Positions 54,016-62,760 of a DNA stretch of 64,000 nucleotides are shown here, in pieces. Each line of letters opens with the position of its first letter. The first letter of the stretch is position 1. The notes beneath the pieces are model-generated. The model did no database searches. It had not been told where the DNA came from and saw nothing but the letters and a program-made list of their open reading frames with translations. The position numbers and the translations under genes are program-made. Source of the stretch: Streptomyces sp. CB01580 (lineage in GTDB: Bacteria > Actinomycetota > Actinomycetes > Streptomycetales > Streptomycetaceae); the NCBI RefSeq assembly GCF_001905795.1, contig NZ_LIXJ01000002.1, positions 143,814-207,813 of the forward strand. The letters are read 5' to 3'.

Positions 54016-54519
54016 TCAGACCCCGGTGGTGCCGTCGACGATCTCCCGGATCAGGTCGAGATGGCCGTTGTGCCGGGCGGTCTCCTCGATCAGATGCAGA
54101 ACGATCCAGCGCAGGTCGGGATGTCTGCCGTCCGCGCGCGGACGCTTGGCGGGCGTGTCCAGGTCGTGGGACGCGACCAGTTCGCGGTAGCGGGCGGTCC
54201 GTGCCTCGTACGCCGACAGCACGTCCGCGAGCGGCATCTCCACCGCGATGCGCATCTCGCGGTCGGGGTCCTCCTCGGTCCAGGGCCCCTCGTCCTCACC
54301 GCCGAGGAACGCCACCTCGAACCAGTAGTACTCGACCCAGCTGAGGTGGTTGATCAGCCCGGCGATGGTCATCAGGGGAGAGCCGGGGAGCGGGGCCCGG
54401 CGGGCGTCCTCCGGCGAGATCCCCTCGCATTTGGCGCGTGCCGTGTCGCGTGCGTAGTCGAGGAAGGTGGCCAGCTGGGTGCGCTCGTCCCAAGCGGGAG
54501 GCGAATCGGTGCGTGTCAT
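54016..54519 (-). CDS. DinB-family (DUF664-like) protein
   Basis: A 167-residue four-helix bundle protein of the DinB/YfiT group. The metal-site histidines are expected in LINHLSWVEYYWFEVAF and WIVLHLIEETARHNGHLDLIREIVDG, the family hallmark. Many actinobacterial members use mycothiol as thiol cofactor. That would fit this organism, but a specific reaction cannot be assigned. The ATG at 54519 is chosen because the upstream frame is Arg/Pro-rich shadow sequence; no strong ribosome binding site precedes it. Confidence 0.87.
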   Translation of the reverse strand: MTRTDSPPAWDERTQLATFLDYARDTARAKCEGISPEDARRAPLPGSPLMTIAGLINHLSWVEYYWFEVAFLGGEDEGPWTEEDPDREMRIAVEMPLADVLSAYEARTARYRELVASHDLDTPAKRPRADGRHPDLRWIVLHLIEETARHNGHLDLIREIVDGTTGV

Positions 54520-54743
54520 CGGCGTACACGATCTGGCATCCGGGAACCCCTGTCCACCGCATTGTCCCAATGGGGCCCGTGGCTGGGCCCGTGGGCCCAC
54601 GCCCGGGCGGGCGTGGCTCATTACGCTCGTACCGACCAACCGTGAGCCTCTGGACGGCGCCGCCACGAGCGCCCGTCCGGCGTGTCCACGCGCACCTTGA
54701 TCTGCACGCTCCACCTGATTCCGTTTCATGGGGTGATGTGTCG

Positions 54744-55337
54744 ATGAGTGATGGTTTCTTCTACTCGTACCACCTCGGCTGGAGCCGCCCCGACGCCGAG
54801 TCGCTTCTCGGTGACCTCGACGCGGCGGGACTCCGGCTCAACCACCCCGTCACCAGGCGGGTCACGCTGATCGGGCCGGGGCCCGACCCGTGGGGCACCC
54901 TGTCGTGGGTGACGCGGGAACAACTCGTGCTGCTGGCCGGTCTGCAACGGATCGACAGCGTCGACTTCCTGCTCTGGACGGACGGCGGGACCGACGTTCC
55001 GGCACGGGTCAGGAAGACGGGCAACGGCGTCGTCGCGCTCGAATTCGGCCTCGGACAGCTGACGCGGGACGAGCAGGAACTCGCCGCGCGGGCCATCCGG
55101 GAGGCGATAGGGCGGGCATCGGTGCTCTGCATCGGGTTCGTCGTCGACCGGGAGGGCGCCTCCGCCGCGACCGACTGGAACGGGGTCGTCGTCAACGGGA
55201 CGACGTTCTTCGACAGTTGGCCCGACACGCTCGCCGTGCGGCACGAGATCGCCGCGATGCAGCCGCAGTTGTCCGGGGTGGCGTCTTTCGACCAGTCGCC
55301 GTGGATGCTGTTCGGGAGCGAGGTCCCCAGCCGATAG
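54744..55337 (+). CDS. Hypothetical cytoplasmic protein
   Basis: The 197 residues have no recognised family. They show alternating beta and alpha segments (SDGFFYSYHLGWSRPDAESLLGDLDAAGLRL, RIDSVDFLLWTDGGTDVPARVRK, RASVLCIGFVVDREGASAATDWNGVVVNGTTFFDSWPD), no signal peptide and no membrane helix. GGGGTGA lies about 8 bases before the ATG at 54744. It is divergent from the DinB-like gene. The TACGCT hexamer near 54613 could be its -10. The coding character is good; the role is unknown. Confidence 0.75.
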   Translation: MSDGFFYSYHLGWSRPDAESLLGDLDAAGLRLNHPVTRRVTLIGPGPDPWGTLSWVTREQLVLLAGLQRIDSVDFLLWTDGGTDVPARVRKTGNGVVALEFGLGQLTRDEQELAARAIREAIGRASVLCIGFVVDREGASAATDWNGVVVNGTTFFDSWPDTLAVRHEIAAMQPQLSGVASFDQSPWMLFGSEVPSR

Positions 55338-55395
55338 GTGGCGGGGCGGTCCACGCGGTCGAAGGGTGTCCGGCGGACGCCGGCCTGGTCGACTC

Positions 55396-55451
55396 GCCTG
55401 CCGCCTGCCGCCTGCCGCCTGCCGCCTGCCGCCTGCCGCCTGCCGCCTGCC
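55396..55451. repeat. Perfect heptanucleotide repeat GCCTGCC x 8
   Basis: Eight uninterrupted copies of GCCTGCC run from 55396 to 55451, followed by a degenerate GTCTGAC. The unit length is not a multiple of three and it lies in the 237-base convergent gap. This is a likely slippage hotspot and a useful strain marker. Confidence 0.95.
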
Positions 55452-55574
55452 GTCTGACCGTCGGTCGCCGGTTCGTCGTCCGCGCATGACGATGAACCCG
55501 TGGCCGTAGAGGGGCCCGTCGAATCCGCGACCGCGGACCGCCACCGCCCCGCGTCCCCGCAGACCGTTACGTCC

Positions 55575-56024
55575 TCAGAGCCAGCCCCGCACAGCCGCGA
55601 AGCCCGCCAGCAGCCCCACCGCGAACGCACCCAGCATGAGCGCGAACAGCGCGGGCATCACCACCGGGCCCCATGCCCCCGGCCCGGCCACCGTGGCGTG
55701 CTTCGCCGGGTCGGCCGGGTCGTAGCTGACCCGGACGGGCGCCCCGACCTCGAAGCCGAACGGTCCCGGGGCGTGGTCGGCGAATTCGATCTCGCGGCCG
55801 TCGCGGGTCCGGAACGCGAAGACGTACTCGACGGCGTAGCCGCGGCCCGAGCCCGGGCCCCGGTCGACCGTACGGCGGTCCGCGCACCGCCCCTCGACGT
55901 GCTCACCGTGCCGGATCAGCCGCAGCACCCGGCGCAGCCGCAGCGCGGACCGGACGGCGAACGCGCCGAGGAGCAGGCCGAACAGAAGCAGGAAGGTGGC
56001 CGTGCCCCCGGGCAGGATCTGCAT
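55575..56024 (-). CDS. DUF3592-type membrane protein
   Basis: A 149-residue protein with a first helix (TATFLLLFGLLLGAFAVRSAL, about 8-28), an outer beta domain (VEGRCADRRTVDRG, EYVFAFRTRDGREIEFAD, VGAPVRVSYDPADPAKHAT) and a second helix near the end (VVMPALFALMLGAFAVGLLAGF). The arrangement and the VSYDPxDP words fit the DUF3592 family, whose function is not known. AGGGG lies about 11 bases before the ATG. Two copies of a 13-bp direct repeat sit just upstream. Confidence 0.85.
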   Translation of the reverse strand: MQILPGGTATFLLLFGLLLGAFAVRSALRLRRVLRLIRHGEHVEGRCADRRTVDRGPGSGRGYAVEYVFAFRTRDGREIEFADHAPGPFGFEVGAPVRVSYDPADPAKHATVAGPGAWGPVVMPALFALMLGAFAVGLLAGFAAVRGWL

Positions 56025-56040
56025 GAACGAGTGCCCCTGT

Positions 56041-56081
56041 CCGTCGACTCGACCGGGGTGCTCCTGATCCGTCGACTCGAC
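56041..56081. repeat. 13-bp direct repeat upstream of the DUF3592 gene
   Basis: CCGTCGACTCGAC occurs at 56041-56053 and 56069-56081, 28 bp apart. The copies lie within 60 bases upstream of the minus-strand start at 56024 and could be paired binding sites or chance GC-rich repetition. Confidence 0.5.
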
Positions 56082-56161
56082 TCCGTGAGTGCGCTGCTGC
56101 CGAGTGCGCCGATACGCGGCCGGACTGCTCCACGGACGCGCCGCCGCGTGTCCGCCCGACG

Positions 56162-56746
56162 CTACTTGACCGTGATCGACTCGACGAACGCGTCGAGGTC
56201 CTGCCGGCTCAGCGAGCCCTTGACCGCGTTGATCCGCACGGCGAACGGCACGTGCTTCGAATCGACGCCCGCGACCACGACGCCCGTCATCGGCGTGCCC
56301 TGCGCCGGGGTTCGGTCCTTGCCGCTCGACGTGAACTCGTAGTCGATCCTTCGGGCGTCCCGGGCGCTCTCCGGCCCCGTGAGCCGCACGTCCGAGGTCT
56401 CCTTGCGGGTCGTCCCGAGGCCGATGCCCGCACCCGCGGCGGCCGCGGCCTCAGCGGCGTCGTCCACGCCCGTGGCGAAGTCGAGCTGCACGGAGACCAT
56501 GCCGGTGCGCAGCCCGCCCTCCTCCTTGAGCGCCACGGCGGCGTTCGCCTTCGCGCGTTCGGCGGCGGGCTGCTCCTTGTACCCCTTCTTCTCGGGGTAG
56601 CCGACGGACAGGCTCTTCGTGTCGAGCGTGCCCCAGCCCTCCGGGACGGAAGCGGCCTCGTCGCCGCAGCCCGTGAGCAGGGTGAGACCGATGGCGGCGG
56701 CGGTGATCGCGCCGATTGCCCGGGACATCTTCATCGTCGTCGTCAT
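56162..56746 (-). CDS. Exported lipoprotein
   Basis: The 194-residue product has a lipoprotein signal (SRAIGAITAAAIGLTLLTGC, lipidated Cys at about residue 27). A domain follows with GWGTLDTKSLSVGYPEKKGYKEQPAAERAKANAAVALKEEGGLRTGMVSVQLDF and VESITVK at the end, resembling small surface lipoproteins with a LpqN-like or SCP-like fold. AGAGG lies about 10 bases before the ATG. It is 211 bases downstream of the large pilin-domain protein on the same strand, so the two may be cotranscribed. Confidence 0.85.
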   Translation of the reverse strand: MTTTMKMSRAIGAITAAAIGLTLLTGCGDEAASVPEGWGTLDTKSLSVGYPEKKGYKEQPAAERAKANAAVALKEEGGLRTGMVSVQLDFATGVDDAAEAAAAAGAGIGLGTTRKETSDVRLTGPESARDARRIDYEFTSSGKDRTPAQGTPMTGVVVAGVDSKHVPFAVRINAVKGSLSRQDLDAFVESITVK

Positions 56747-56957
56747 CGTCCATCGCCTCTTCGTCGTGCGTGATTTCCGTGCGCAGTCCGTCGAACGGGC
56801 GGCCGTACCCGTGGCCGGTGCCCTTTCCGGTGCCGGTGCCTTTTATGGCACCCGCGCCCTTCCCGGCACTACAGCTACAGGTACGGCCGCCCCTTTGGCT
56901 ACCCGTCCCGGCGACCCGCGCCGGCACGGTCGTGCTCCCTCGTCCAGCGACTCCGCG

Positions 56958-58958
56958 CTACTTCGCGCAGTAGCTGTACGGGAGGTAGGAGCGCTTGTCG
57001 CCGTTCGGGGCCCCGAGGAACTCCGCGTCCGTCAGGGTCTCCTTCTTGTGCTCGTCCGAGATCGAGAACCCGAGGCTCATGCCGAGCGAGACCTCGAAGC
57101 CGAACTCCTGGGCGTCCGTCTGACCGTGGTACTTCATGGTGCTCGACAGGCCGTCCTGGAACATCAGCTGCTCGAACGGGTCGGTTCCGGTCGGCTTCTG
57201 CTGCATGGAGTGGTCGCCGAACATGTACTCGAACGGGGCGGTGTTGTTGCCGGAGCCGTTCAGCCACTGCTCCGCGACGGCCCGCCTGTCCTCGGTGGCC
57301 TGGTCGGTGTCCTTGCCGAAGATGATCGAGTTCGTCGTCACCTCGATGCCGGTGTCGCCGGAGGAGTCGCCGCCGCTGATCTTGCCGCCGCGCTTGTCGC
57401 CGTCCTTCTTGCCGTTGTCGCCGCTGATGTCGCCCTTGTTGGCGGTCGAACCGCCCTCATGGGTCTGGGTCATGTCGATGCGGACGATCTTGCCGGTCTT
57501 CTGGTCGCGGGTGACGGTGACCGCCCCGGTCCGGTTGTCCTTCGCGGAGGCGGCGCCGCCGTACGGGCCGGCCGTGCCGCTGACCTTGCCCTCCAGTTCG
57601 AGCTTGGCGGTGTACGTGTACGACTCGTTGCCGTTGACGTCGTCCTTGGTGATGGTCACCTCGGGGGAGAACTTGGCCTTGCCGCCGAGCTTGGCGCCCA
57701 GCCTGGACTCGTCGCCCGAGCTGATGGAGAGACCGCCGTCGGCGTACGCGTTGAGACCGATCGTCGAGTACGAGATCTTCTTGTCGCCGATCTTCTTCTC
57801 GACGTCCTTCTTCTTGTCGGCCCACTTCATGCCGGAGTACCAGCCACCGCCGTAGCCACCGCTGTACTTGGTGGAGGTCTCCCACATCTTCATCTCTTCG
57901 ATGTCGTCGCGCATCTTCTGGGCCTCTTCCTCGCTCTTGAAGACCCAGGTGTCACCGTTGGTGATCTTGACGCCGCCGCCGACGTCCACGTCCGCCTTGC
58001 CGAGCTTGCCGAGCTTGACGCCAGGGGTGCTGGCGGTGGCTCCGGCGGACGCGGCGTCCGTGAACGTCATGTAGACCAGCTTGTCGTTGTCGTCGACCTT
58101 GCCGTCGCCGTTCACGTCCGTGTTGGCCTGGCTGACCTTCTGCTGGAAGCCGTACTCGTTGCCCCACTCGAACCAGCCGATCTTGACCTTGCCGCCGACG
58201 GTGTCGGAGATGCTGGAGACCTGGCACATCCTGGGCTCGTAGTCGGCGTCCGTCTTCGGCTTCGCGGTGGTGTCGCCGCCGCCGCCCGAGGAGCAGCTGC
58301 CACCGCCGCCGCCCATCGAGCTGATCACGCAGAGGATGCGCTCGCCGATCTGCCCGCCGATGCCCGCCACGGCCATCGCGCCGATCATCGTGACGACGAG
58401 GACGATCACCCCGAGGTACTCCATCGCGGTGGCCCCGCTGTCCCGCCAGGAGTACGGGTAGGACGTGGGCGACTCCTGGTCCTCGCGGTCCTCCAGCAGC
58501 CGGTGCACGGCCAGTCCCGCGGCGGAGCCGGTCGCCAGTGTGACGACCGGCATCAACGTGCCCTCGAAGCCCACGAGATGCCAGGAGACGGCGAGTCCGT
58601 AGACGACCGCGGCCACCGGGACACCCAGCGCGGCGAGCAGCGTCAGCACCCGGGACTCGCGCCGCTCGTACGGGAGCACACGGATCGCGGCGAGGACCGT
58701 GAGCACCGTGGTGATGACGTTCGGTACGTGCAGCAGGCCGAGGCGCCAGCCGAACGAGGCGAGCCGCTCCTCGGTGGCGAGCAGCTCGACGAGCCCGCGC
58801 GACACCAGGTATCCGGCGGCGATGTAGACGAGGGCGCCCGCGGCCCAACTGCGGGTCAGGGCGAAGAAGACGCCGCTGCCCGCACCGGAGGCACCACCTC
58901 CGCCCCCCGGTGGTATGTGGCCCGCGTTTCCGCTTCCCCAGCCCCCGCCACCCGTCAC
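56958..58958 (-). CDS. Large membrane protein with an internal Flp-pilin-like segment and extracellular domain
   Basis: The 666-residue product starts at GTG 58958, with AGAGGAAG upstream. Residues 1-27 are Gly-rich. Four helices follow (about 28-55, 73-95, 104-126 and 135-154). Residues 173-205 read DSGATAMEYLGVIVLVVTMI and continue GAMAVAGIGGQIGER, matching the Flp pilin of this window at 22 of 43 positions, including the Gly-x-x-x-x-Glu-Tyr processing signature. A Gly/Ser linker leads to a large polar domain with DVNGDGKVDDNDK (281-293, a dockerin/EF-hand-type calcium loop). Lys/Gly-rich beta segments follow, ending in YCAK. No known full-length family comes to mind. It is probably surface-exposed. 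Confidence 0.85.
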   Translation of the reverse strand: MTGGGGWGSGNAGHIPPGGGGGASGAGSGVFFALTRSWAAGALVYIAAGYLVSRGLVELLATEERLASFGWRLGLLHVPNVITTVLTVLAAIRVLPYERRESRVLTLLAALGVPVAAVVYGLAVSWHLVGFEGTLMPVVTLATGSAAGLAVHRLLEDREDQESPTSYPYSWRDSGATAMEYLGVIVLVVTMIGAMAVAGIGGQIGERILCVISSMGGGGGSCSSGGGGDTTAKPKTDADYEPRMCQVSSISDTVGGKVKIGWFEWGNEYGFQQKVSQANTDVNGDGKVDDNDKLVYMTFTDAASAGATASTPGVKLGKLGKADVDVGGGVKITNGDTWVFKSEEEAQKMRDDIEEMKMWETSTKYSGGYGGGWYSGMKWADKKKDVEKKIGDKKISYSTIGLNAYADGGLSISSGDESRLGAKLGGKAKFSPEVTITKDDVNGNESYTYTAKLELEGKVSGTAGPYGGAASAKDNRTGAVTVTRDQKTGKIVRIDMTQTHEGGSTANKGDISGDNGKKDGDKRGGKISGGDSSGDTGIEVTTNSIIFGKDTDQATEDRRAVAEQWLNGSGNNTAPFEYMFGDHSMQQKPTGTDPFEQLMFQDGLSSTMKYHGQTDAQEFGFEVSLGMSLGFSISDEHKKETLTDAEFLGAPNGDKRSYLPYSYCAK

Positions 58959-59053
58959 GGTTCTTCCTCTCCGACGCCCACGTGCCCTGCCCGTACCCGC
59001 CGTTGTGCATGCGGGTGTGGACGTGAGCGTACGGACGTACGAGCCGGGTGACC

Positions 59054-59081
59054 TGGGCCCTTGGCCCCAAAGTCGGGCCCA
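59054..59081 (-). terminator. Hairpin downstream of the APC permease gene
   Basis: TGGGCCC at 59054-59060 pairs with GGGCCCA at 59075-59081 around a 14-base loop. It lies 100 bases after the permease stop and before the pilin-domain gene on the same strand. Confidence 0.45.
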
Positions 59082-59180
59082 ACGGCCGATGCCCCGCACC
59101 GCCCGCGAGGGACGCGCGGGAGAACGGGGCAGCGACGCGGCGAGGGCCGGAGGCGGCAGGTACGGGACGGGTGGCGGAGG

Positions 59181-60653
59181 TCAGTCCAGGTCGTCCGCGA
59201 ACGTTCCCGCCCGCTCCGCCACTTCCGGCTTCCGCACCCGCAGCACCGCGAAGCCGACGACTCCGAGGACCAGCGCGCCGACGAACACGTACGGCAGCAC
59301 GTTCAGCGGCCACTGGGGCACGGGCCACAGGTTGCGGTAGAAGACGTAGATCATCGCGGCGGCGCCGATCAGCCCCAGGCCCCAGGTGAGAAGCAGACCA
59401 CGGGCCCCGATCCGGCGCACGAACAGGGGCGCGGCCAGACACACCAGGGTGTAGCTCAGCATGTAGCCGAAGACGCCGATGGTGTCGATGTACGTCGTCG
59501 CGTCCAGTGGCGCGGTCCCGGCGCCGACCACGAGCACCGCCGGGAGGGCGATGAACGGGGTGACGGCCCAGATCGCCGCGGACGGGGTCCGGTGGCGCGG
59601 GTGGGCGACACCGAGCCGGGCCGGCATCACGCCCTCGTTCGCCATGCCGAACAGCAGCCGGGCGGCGACGGTGACACAGGCCATGACCACGGCCACGAAC
59701 GACGCGGCGAAGCCCGCGTGCAGGAAGAACTTCAGGAAGCCGAGACCGGACATCTCCGCCAGCTCGTCCATCGGGTCGGAGCTCTTCCCCAGCGCGTCCG
59801 CGCCGCCGAACCCGGCGACCTGCGCGTACGTCGCGAACATGTAGAGCACACCGGCCAGCACCGCGCTGCCCATCACGGAGCGGGGAATCGCCTTGTACGG
59901 GTCGGTGGCCTCGGCGCCGAGCGAGGCGGCGCCCTCGAAGCCGACGAAGCCGAGCACGCCCAGCACCACGGCGAAGACGATCCCGTCGAGGGTGGAGCCG
60001 CTCAGGCTCAGCTGGTCGGTGTCGATGACGTTCCCGCTCTTGAAGAAGGCGGGGAGCAGGACGACGACGATGAGGACGATCGACACGACCTCCAGCACGG
60101 AGGCGACCCGCGCCGCCGTCCGCACGCTGGCGATCGTCAGCCGCACGGCGACGGCGGCCAGCAGCACGTCGAGCAGGATCTGGCCGGTGACCCCGGTGAC
60201 CCCGGTGAACAGGCCGATGCCGATCTGGTCGAGGGCGCGCGCCGTGTAGTATCCGGCGCCCGCGAGGGAGCCCGAGCCGATGCACACCGCCCCGATGAGC
60301 AGCGCCCATCCGGTCACGAAGGATCCGGGGGCCCCGAGCGAGAGCCGGGAGAACGCGTACAGCGAACCCACCCCGGCGCGCCTGCGGGCGAAGACGCAGA
60401 TGCAGTACGCGATGGCCAGGACGGCGGCCATGGCCAGGAAGAACGAGAACCAGGCGCCGTTGCCCGCGGACGCCGCCATGCTGGCGGGCGCGAACGCGAT
60501 GACGGCGCTGGGTGCGACGTTCGCGACGCTCTGCGCGCCGACCTCGAACGTGGAGACGGAGCGGTGGGCCAGCCCGTCGGCCTGCTGGTGCGCGGCCTGC
60601 GATCCGGTCCGGGGACCGGGCTGCTGCCCGGTCTGCTGTTCGGCGGTGCTCAT
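59181..60653 (-). CDS. APC-superfamily amino acid permease
   Basis: A 490-residue transporter with about 12-14 membrane helices. The first helix region (VGAQSVANVAPSAVIAFAPASMAASAGNGAW) and the conserved FVGFEGAASLGAEATDPYKAIPRSVMGSAVLAGVLY segment near helix 6 are typical of the APC group that takes up amino acids or amines. The ATGA overlap with the upstream dehydrogenase gene (60650-60653) indicates a coupled operon. Substrate import followed by oxidation of a derived alcohol or aldehyde would fit, but the substrate is unknown. Confidence 0.92.
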   Translation of the reverse strand: MSTAEQQTGQQPGPRTGSQAAHQQADGLAHRSVSTFEVGAQSVANVAPSAVIAFAPASMAASAGNGAWFSFFLAMAAVLAIAYCICVFARRRAGVGSLYAFSRLSLGAPGSFVTGWALLIGAVCIGSGSLAGAGYYTARALDQIGIGLFTGVTGVTGQILLDVLLAAVAVRLTIASVRTAARVASVLEVVSIVLIVVVLLPAFFKSGNVIDTDQLSLSGSTLDGIVFAVVLGVLGFVGFEGAASLGAEATDPYKAIPRSVMGSAVLAGVLYMFATYAQVAGFGGADALGKSSDPMDELAEMSGLGFLKFFLHAGFAASFVAVVMACVTVAARLLFGMANEGVMPARLGVAHPRHRTPSAAIWAVTPFIALPAVLVVGAGTAPLDATTYIDTIGVFGYMLSYTLVCLAAPLFVRRIGARGLLLTWGLGLIGAAAMIYVFYRNLWPVPQWPLNVLPYVFVGALVLGVVGFAVLRVRKPEVAERAGTFADDLD

Positions 60654-61813
60654 CTGCGGTTCTCCTCCTTCTCCGTCTCCATCATCAGCAGCTGGCGCAG
60701 GGCGTGGCCCGAGGCGAGGTCGGCCAGGGCGTCGCCCGCCTCGTCCAGCGGACGGCGGGCCGAGATCATCGACTCCACGTCGAGGTCGCCGGACACCACG
60801 AGGTCCACCAGGGCCGGGATGTCGCGGGCGGCGTCGACCGAGCCGTAGTTGGAACCGAGGATGCGCTGGTCGGCCTCGGCGAGCGCGAGCGGGTCGAAGC
60901 GCGCGGTGTGGCCGGCCGGCGGCAGGCCGACGATCACGGCGGCGCCGCCCTGCCCGAGAGCCGCGATGGACTGCTCGGTGGTCTCGATCTTGCCGATGGC
61001 GTCGAACACGTAGTCCAGGCCCTCCGGGACCAGGGCCCGCAGCGCCTCGACGACATCGCCGTCCCGCGCGTCGACCGCGTCCGTCGCACCGAGCCTACGT
61101 GCCAGCTCCAGCTTCTCCGGTACGACGTCGACGGCGACGATCCGGCCGGCCTTCGCCAGCCGGGCGCCCTGCACGCAGGACAGCCCGACACCGCCGCACC
61201 CGATGACGGCGACCGTGGCCCCCGGCTCGACGCCCGCGGTGTTGCGCACCGCGCCGACCCCGGTGGCGATGGCGCAGCCGACCAGCGCGATCACGTCGAG
61301 CGGCGCGTCCTCGCGCACCTTGATCGCACCGGAGGCGGGGACGACGACCCGCTCGGCGAACGAGGAGACGCCGAGGTAGTGGTGGGCCGGCTCGCCGTCG
61401 ATCGAGAGCCGGCTGGTGCCGTCGTACAGCACCCCGCCGGGCGCGACGACCTCGGCGACCAGGCTGCACGCGGCCGGGCGTCCGGAGACGCAGAATCGGC
61501 AGGTGCCGCAGGACGGGACCCAGGAGAGCACGACGTGGTCGCCCGGTTCGAGGCCGGTGACGCCCTCGCCGACCGAGGTGACCACGCCCGAGCCCTCGTG
61601 CCCCAGCACGACGGGGACGGGGTGGTCCCACTCGCCGCGGATGACGTGCAGATCGGAGTGGCAGACGCCGGCCGCGGCGACGGCGACCTCGACCTCTCCG
61701 GGGCCGGGCGGGGCCAGGGTGACATCGGTGACGGTCACTTCCTGCCCGGGTGAGCGGAAGACGGCGCCGCGCACGGTGCGTGCGGTGCTCTTCTGGGAGG
61801 ACGGGGAGCTCAT
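60650..61813 (-). CDS. Zinc-dependent alcohol dehydrogenase (MDR family)
   Basis: The 387 residues have the catalytic-zinc segment GVCHSDLHVIRGEW and GHEGSGVV. The structural-zinc loop is SCGTCRFCVSGRPAAC with four cysteines. The Rossmann motif is VIGCGGVGLSCVQGARLAKAGRIVAVDV. It is of the class III/NDMA-like long-chain type. It oxidises an alcohol with NAD, or possibly mycothiol-type adducts, though no MSH-specific motif is evident. GAGGAG lies about 7 bases before the ATG. It is the first gene of the operon with the permease and is divergent from the XRE-cupin regulator. Confidence 0.92.
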   Translation of the reverse strand: MSSPSSQKSTARTVRGAVFRSPGQEVTVTDVTLAPPGPGEVEVAVAAAGVCHSDLHVIRGEWDHPVPVVLGHEGSGVVTSVGEGVTGLEPGDHVVLSWVPSCGTCRFCVSGRPAACSLVAEVVAPGGVLYDGTSRLSIDGEPAHHYLGVSSFAERVVVPASGAIKVREDAPLDVIALVGCAIATGVGAVRNTAGVEPGATVAVIGCGGVGLSCVQGARLAKAGRIVAVDVVPEKLELARRLGATDAVDARDGDVVEALRALVPEGLDYVFDAIGKIETTEQSIAALGQGGAAVIVGLPPAGHTARFDPLALAEADQRILGSNYGSVDAARDIPALVDLVVSGDLDVESMISARRPLDEAGDALADLASGHALRQLLMMETEKEENRR

Positions 61814-61899
61814 GGGCTACTCCTCGGGTGGTGCGGGGCGAGCAAGGGGGGAGGGGGAGGGCGGGCGTCACGGGGACGGGACGGCCACCGGGGCGCCTT

Positions 61900-61943
61900 G
61901 TTTAGCGCCATTAAACTTTCGTCAGAGTTTTACAGCACTAAAC
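61900..61943. promoter_or_regulatory. Twin operator-like sites between the dehydrogenase and XRE-cupin genes
   Basis: GTTTAGCGCCATTAAAC (61900-61916) and GTTTTACAGCACTAAAC (61927-61943) are two 17-bp copies of the dyad GTTTA-N7-TAAAC (one mismatch in the second), 27 bp apart. They are AT-rich islands in the 221-base divergent region and suit an XRE-family dimer. Confidence 0.65.
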
Positions 61944-62034
61944 TCGACGGGTAAAGACCCTTCCGACATGTGCTCCGATATGTGTTCGTCCCCGGCCACT
62001 CCCCGTGACCCCACCGCCAGGTAGCGTGTCCGCC

Positions 62035-62619
62035 ATGTCCGCAGCCCCTGACAGCCACATGTCCACGATCGGTCCGCGGCTGCGCGAGCTCCGCCTGGCG
62101 CAGGGGCTGACGCTCGCTCAGATCGCCGAGGCGGCGGGCGTCACCAAGGGCTTCGTCAGCCTCGCCGAGCGCGGCAAGACCTCGGTCTCCGTGCCCACCC
62201 TGATCCGCATCTGCGAGGCGCTGGGCACGGGCATCGCCGCGCTCTTCGACTATCCGGACCAGGACGTCGTCAAGAGCGGCCGGGGCGCCAGGCTGGAGAT
62301 GGGTGGGCACGGCATCGAGGAGTTCCTCCTCACCCCTGCCGAGGAACGGCACGTCCAGGTCATGCGGACGATCCTGAGCCCCGGCGGCGGCTCGGGCGGC
62401 GCGTACAGCCTGGAGGCCGAGACGGTCTTCGCCTATCTGGTACGGGGCACGCTGCGGCTGACCGTGGACGGCGAGCCCAGGTTCCTGGAGGCGGGGGACT
62501 CGACGACGTTCTCGGCGCGTGCCGCCCACGCCTGGGACAACCCGGGCGGGGACGAGGCCGAGGTCCTGTGGTCGATCGCCCCGGCGCTGCCGCGCTCCCG
62601 TACCAAGCTCCGGTCATAG
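62035..62619 (+). CDS. XRE-family regulator with cupin sensor domain
   Basis: A 194-residue one-component regulator. An HTH_3 domain spans about residues 10-66 (IGPRLRELRLAQGLTLAQIAEAAGVTKGFVSLAERGKTSVSVPTLIRICEALG), followed by a cupin_2 domain at about 110-190 (ETVFAYLVRGTLRLTVDGEPRFLEAGDSTTFSARAAHAWDNPG). The same layout occurs in PuuR-type regulators of amine and amino-acid genes. It probably controls the divergent dehydrogenase-permease operon through the twin sites at 61900. I use the ATG at 62035; a downstream ATG at 62059 is possible. Confidence 0.92.
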   Translation: MSAAPDSHMSTIGPRLRELRLAQGLTLAQIAEAAGVTKGFVSLAERGKTSVSVPTLIRICEALGTGIAALFDYPDQDVVKSGRGARLEMGGHGIEEFLLTPAEERHVQVMRTILSPGGGSGGAYSLEAETVFAYLVRGTLRLTVDGEPRFLEAGDSTTFSARAAHAWDNPGGDEAEVLWSIAPALPRSRTKLRS

Positions 62620-62760
62620 GGCGGCCGGGCGGGTACCCGCCCCTTCCGTGCTCGGCTGCCGCGCCCCGGAGCGTGCCCGTCGCTTTTCGTCCGGCACGTG
62701 CCCATCACCCTCCGCGCGCGGCCGGGCACCGTCTTCGAACCGCCGCCCGCCGTGCGGCGC

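Noticed and set aside
59061..60848. 595-codon plus-strand frame opposite the permease
   Set aside because: His/Arg/Gln-rich antisense composition; the opposite frame is a clear APC transporter.
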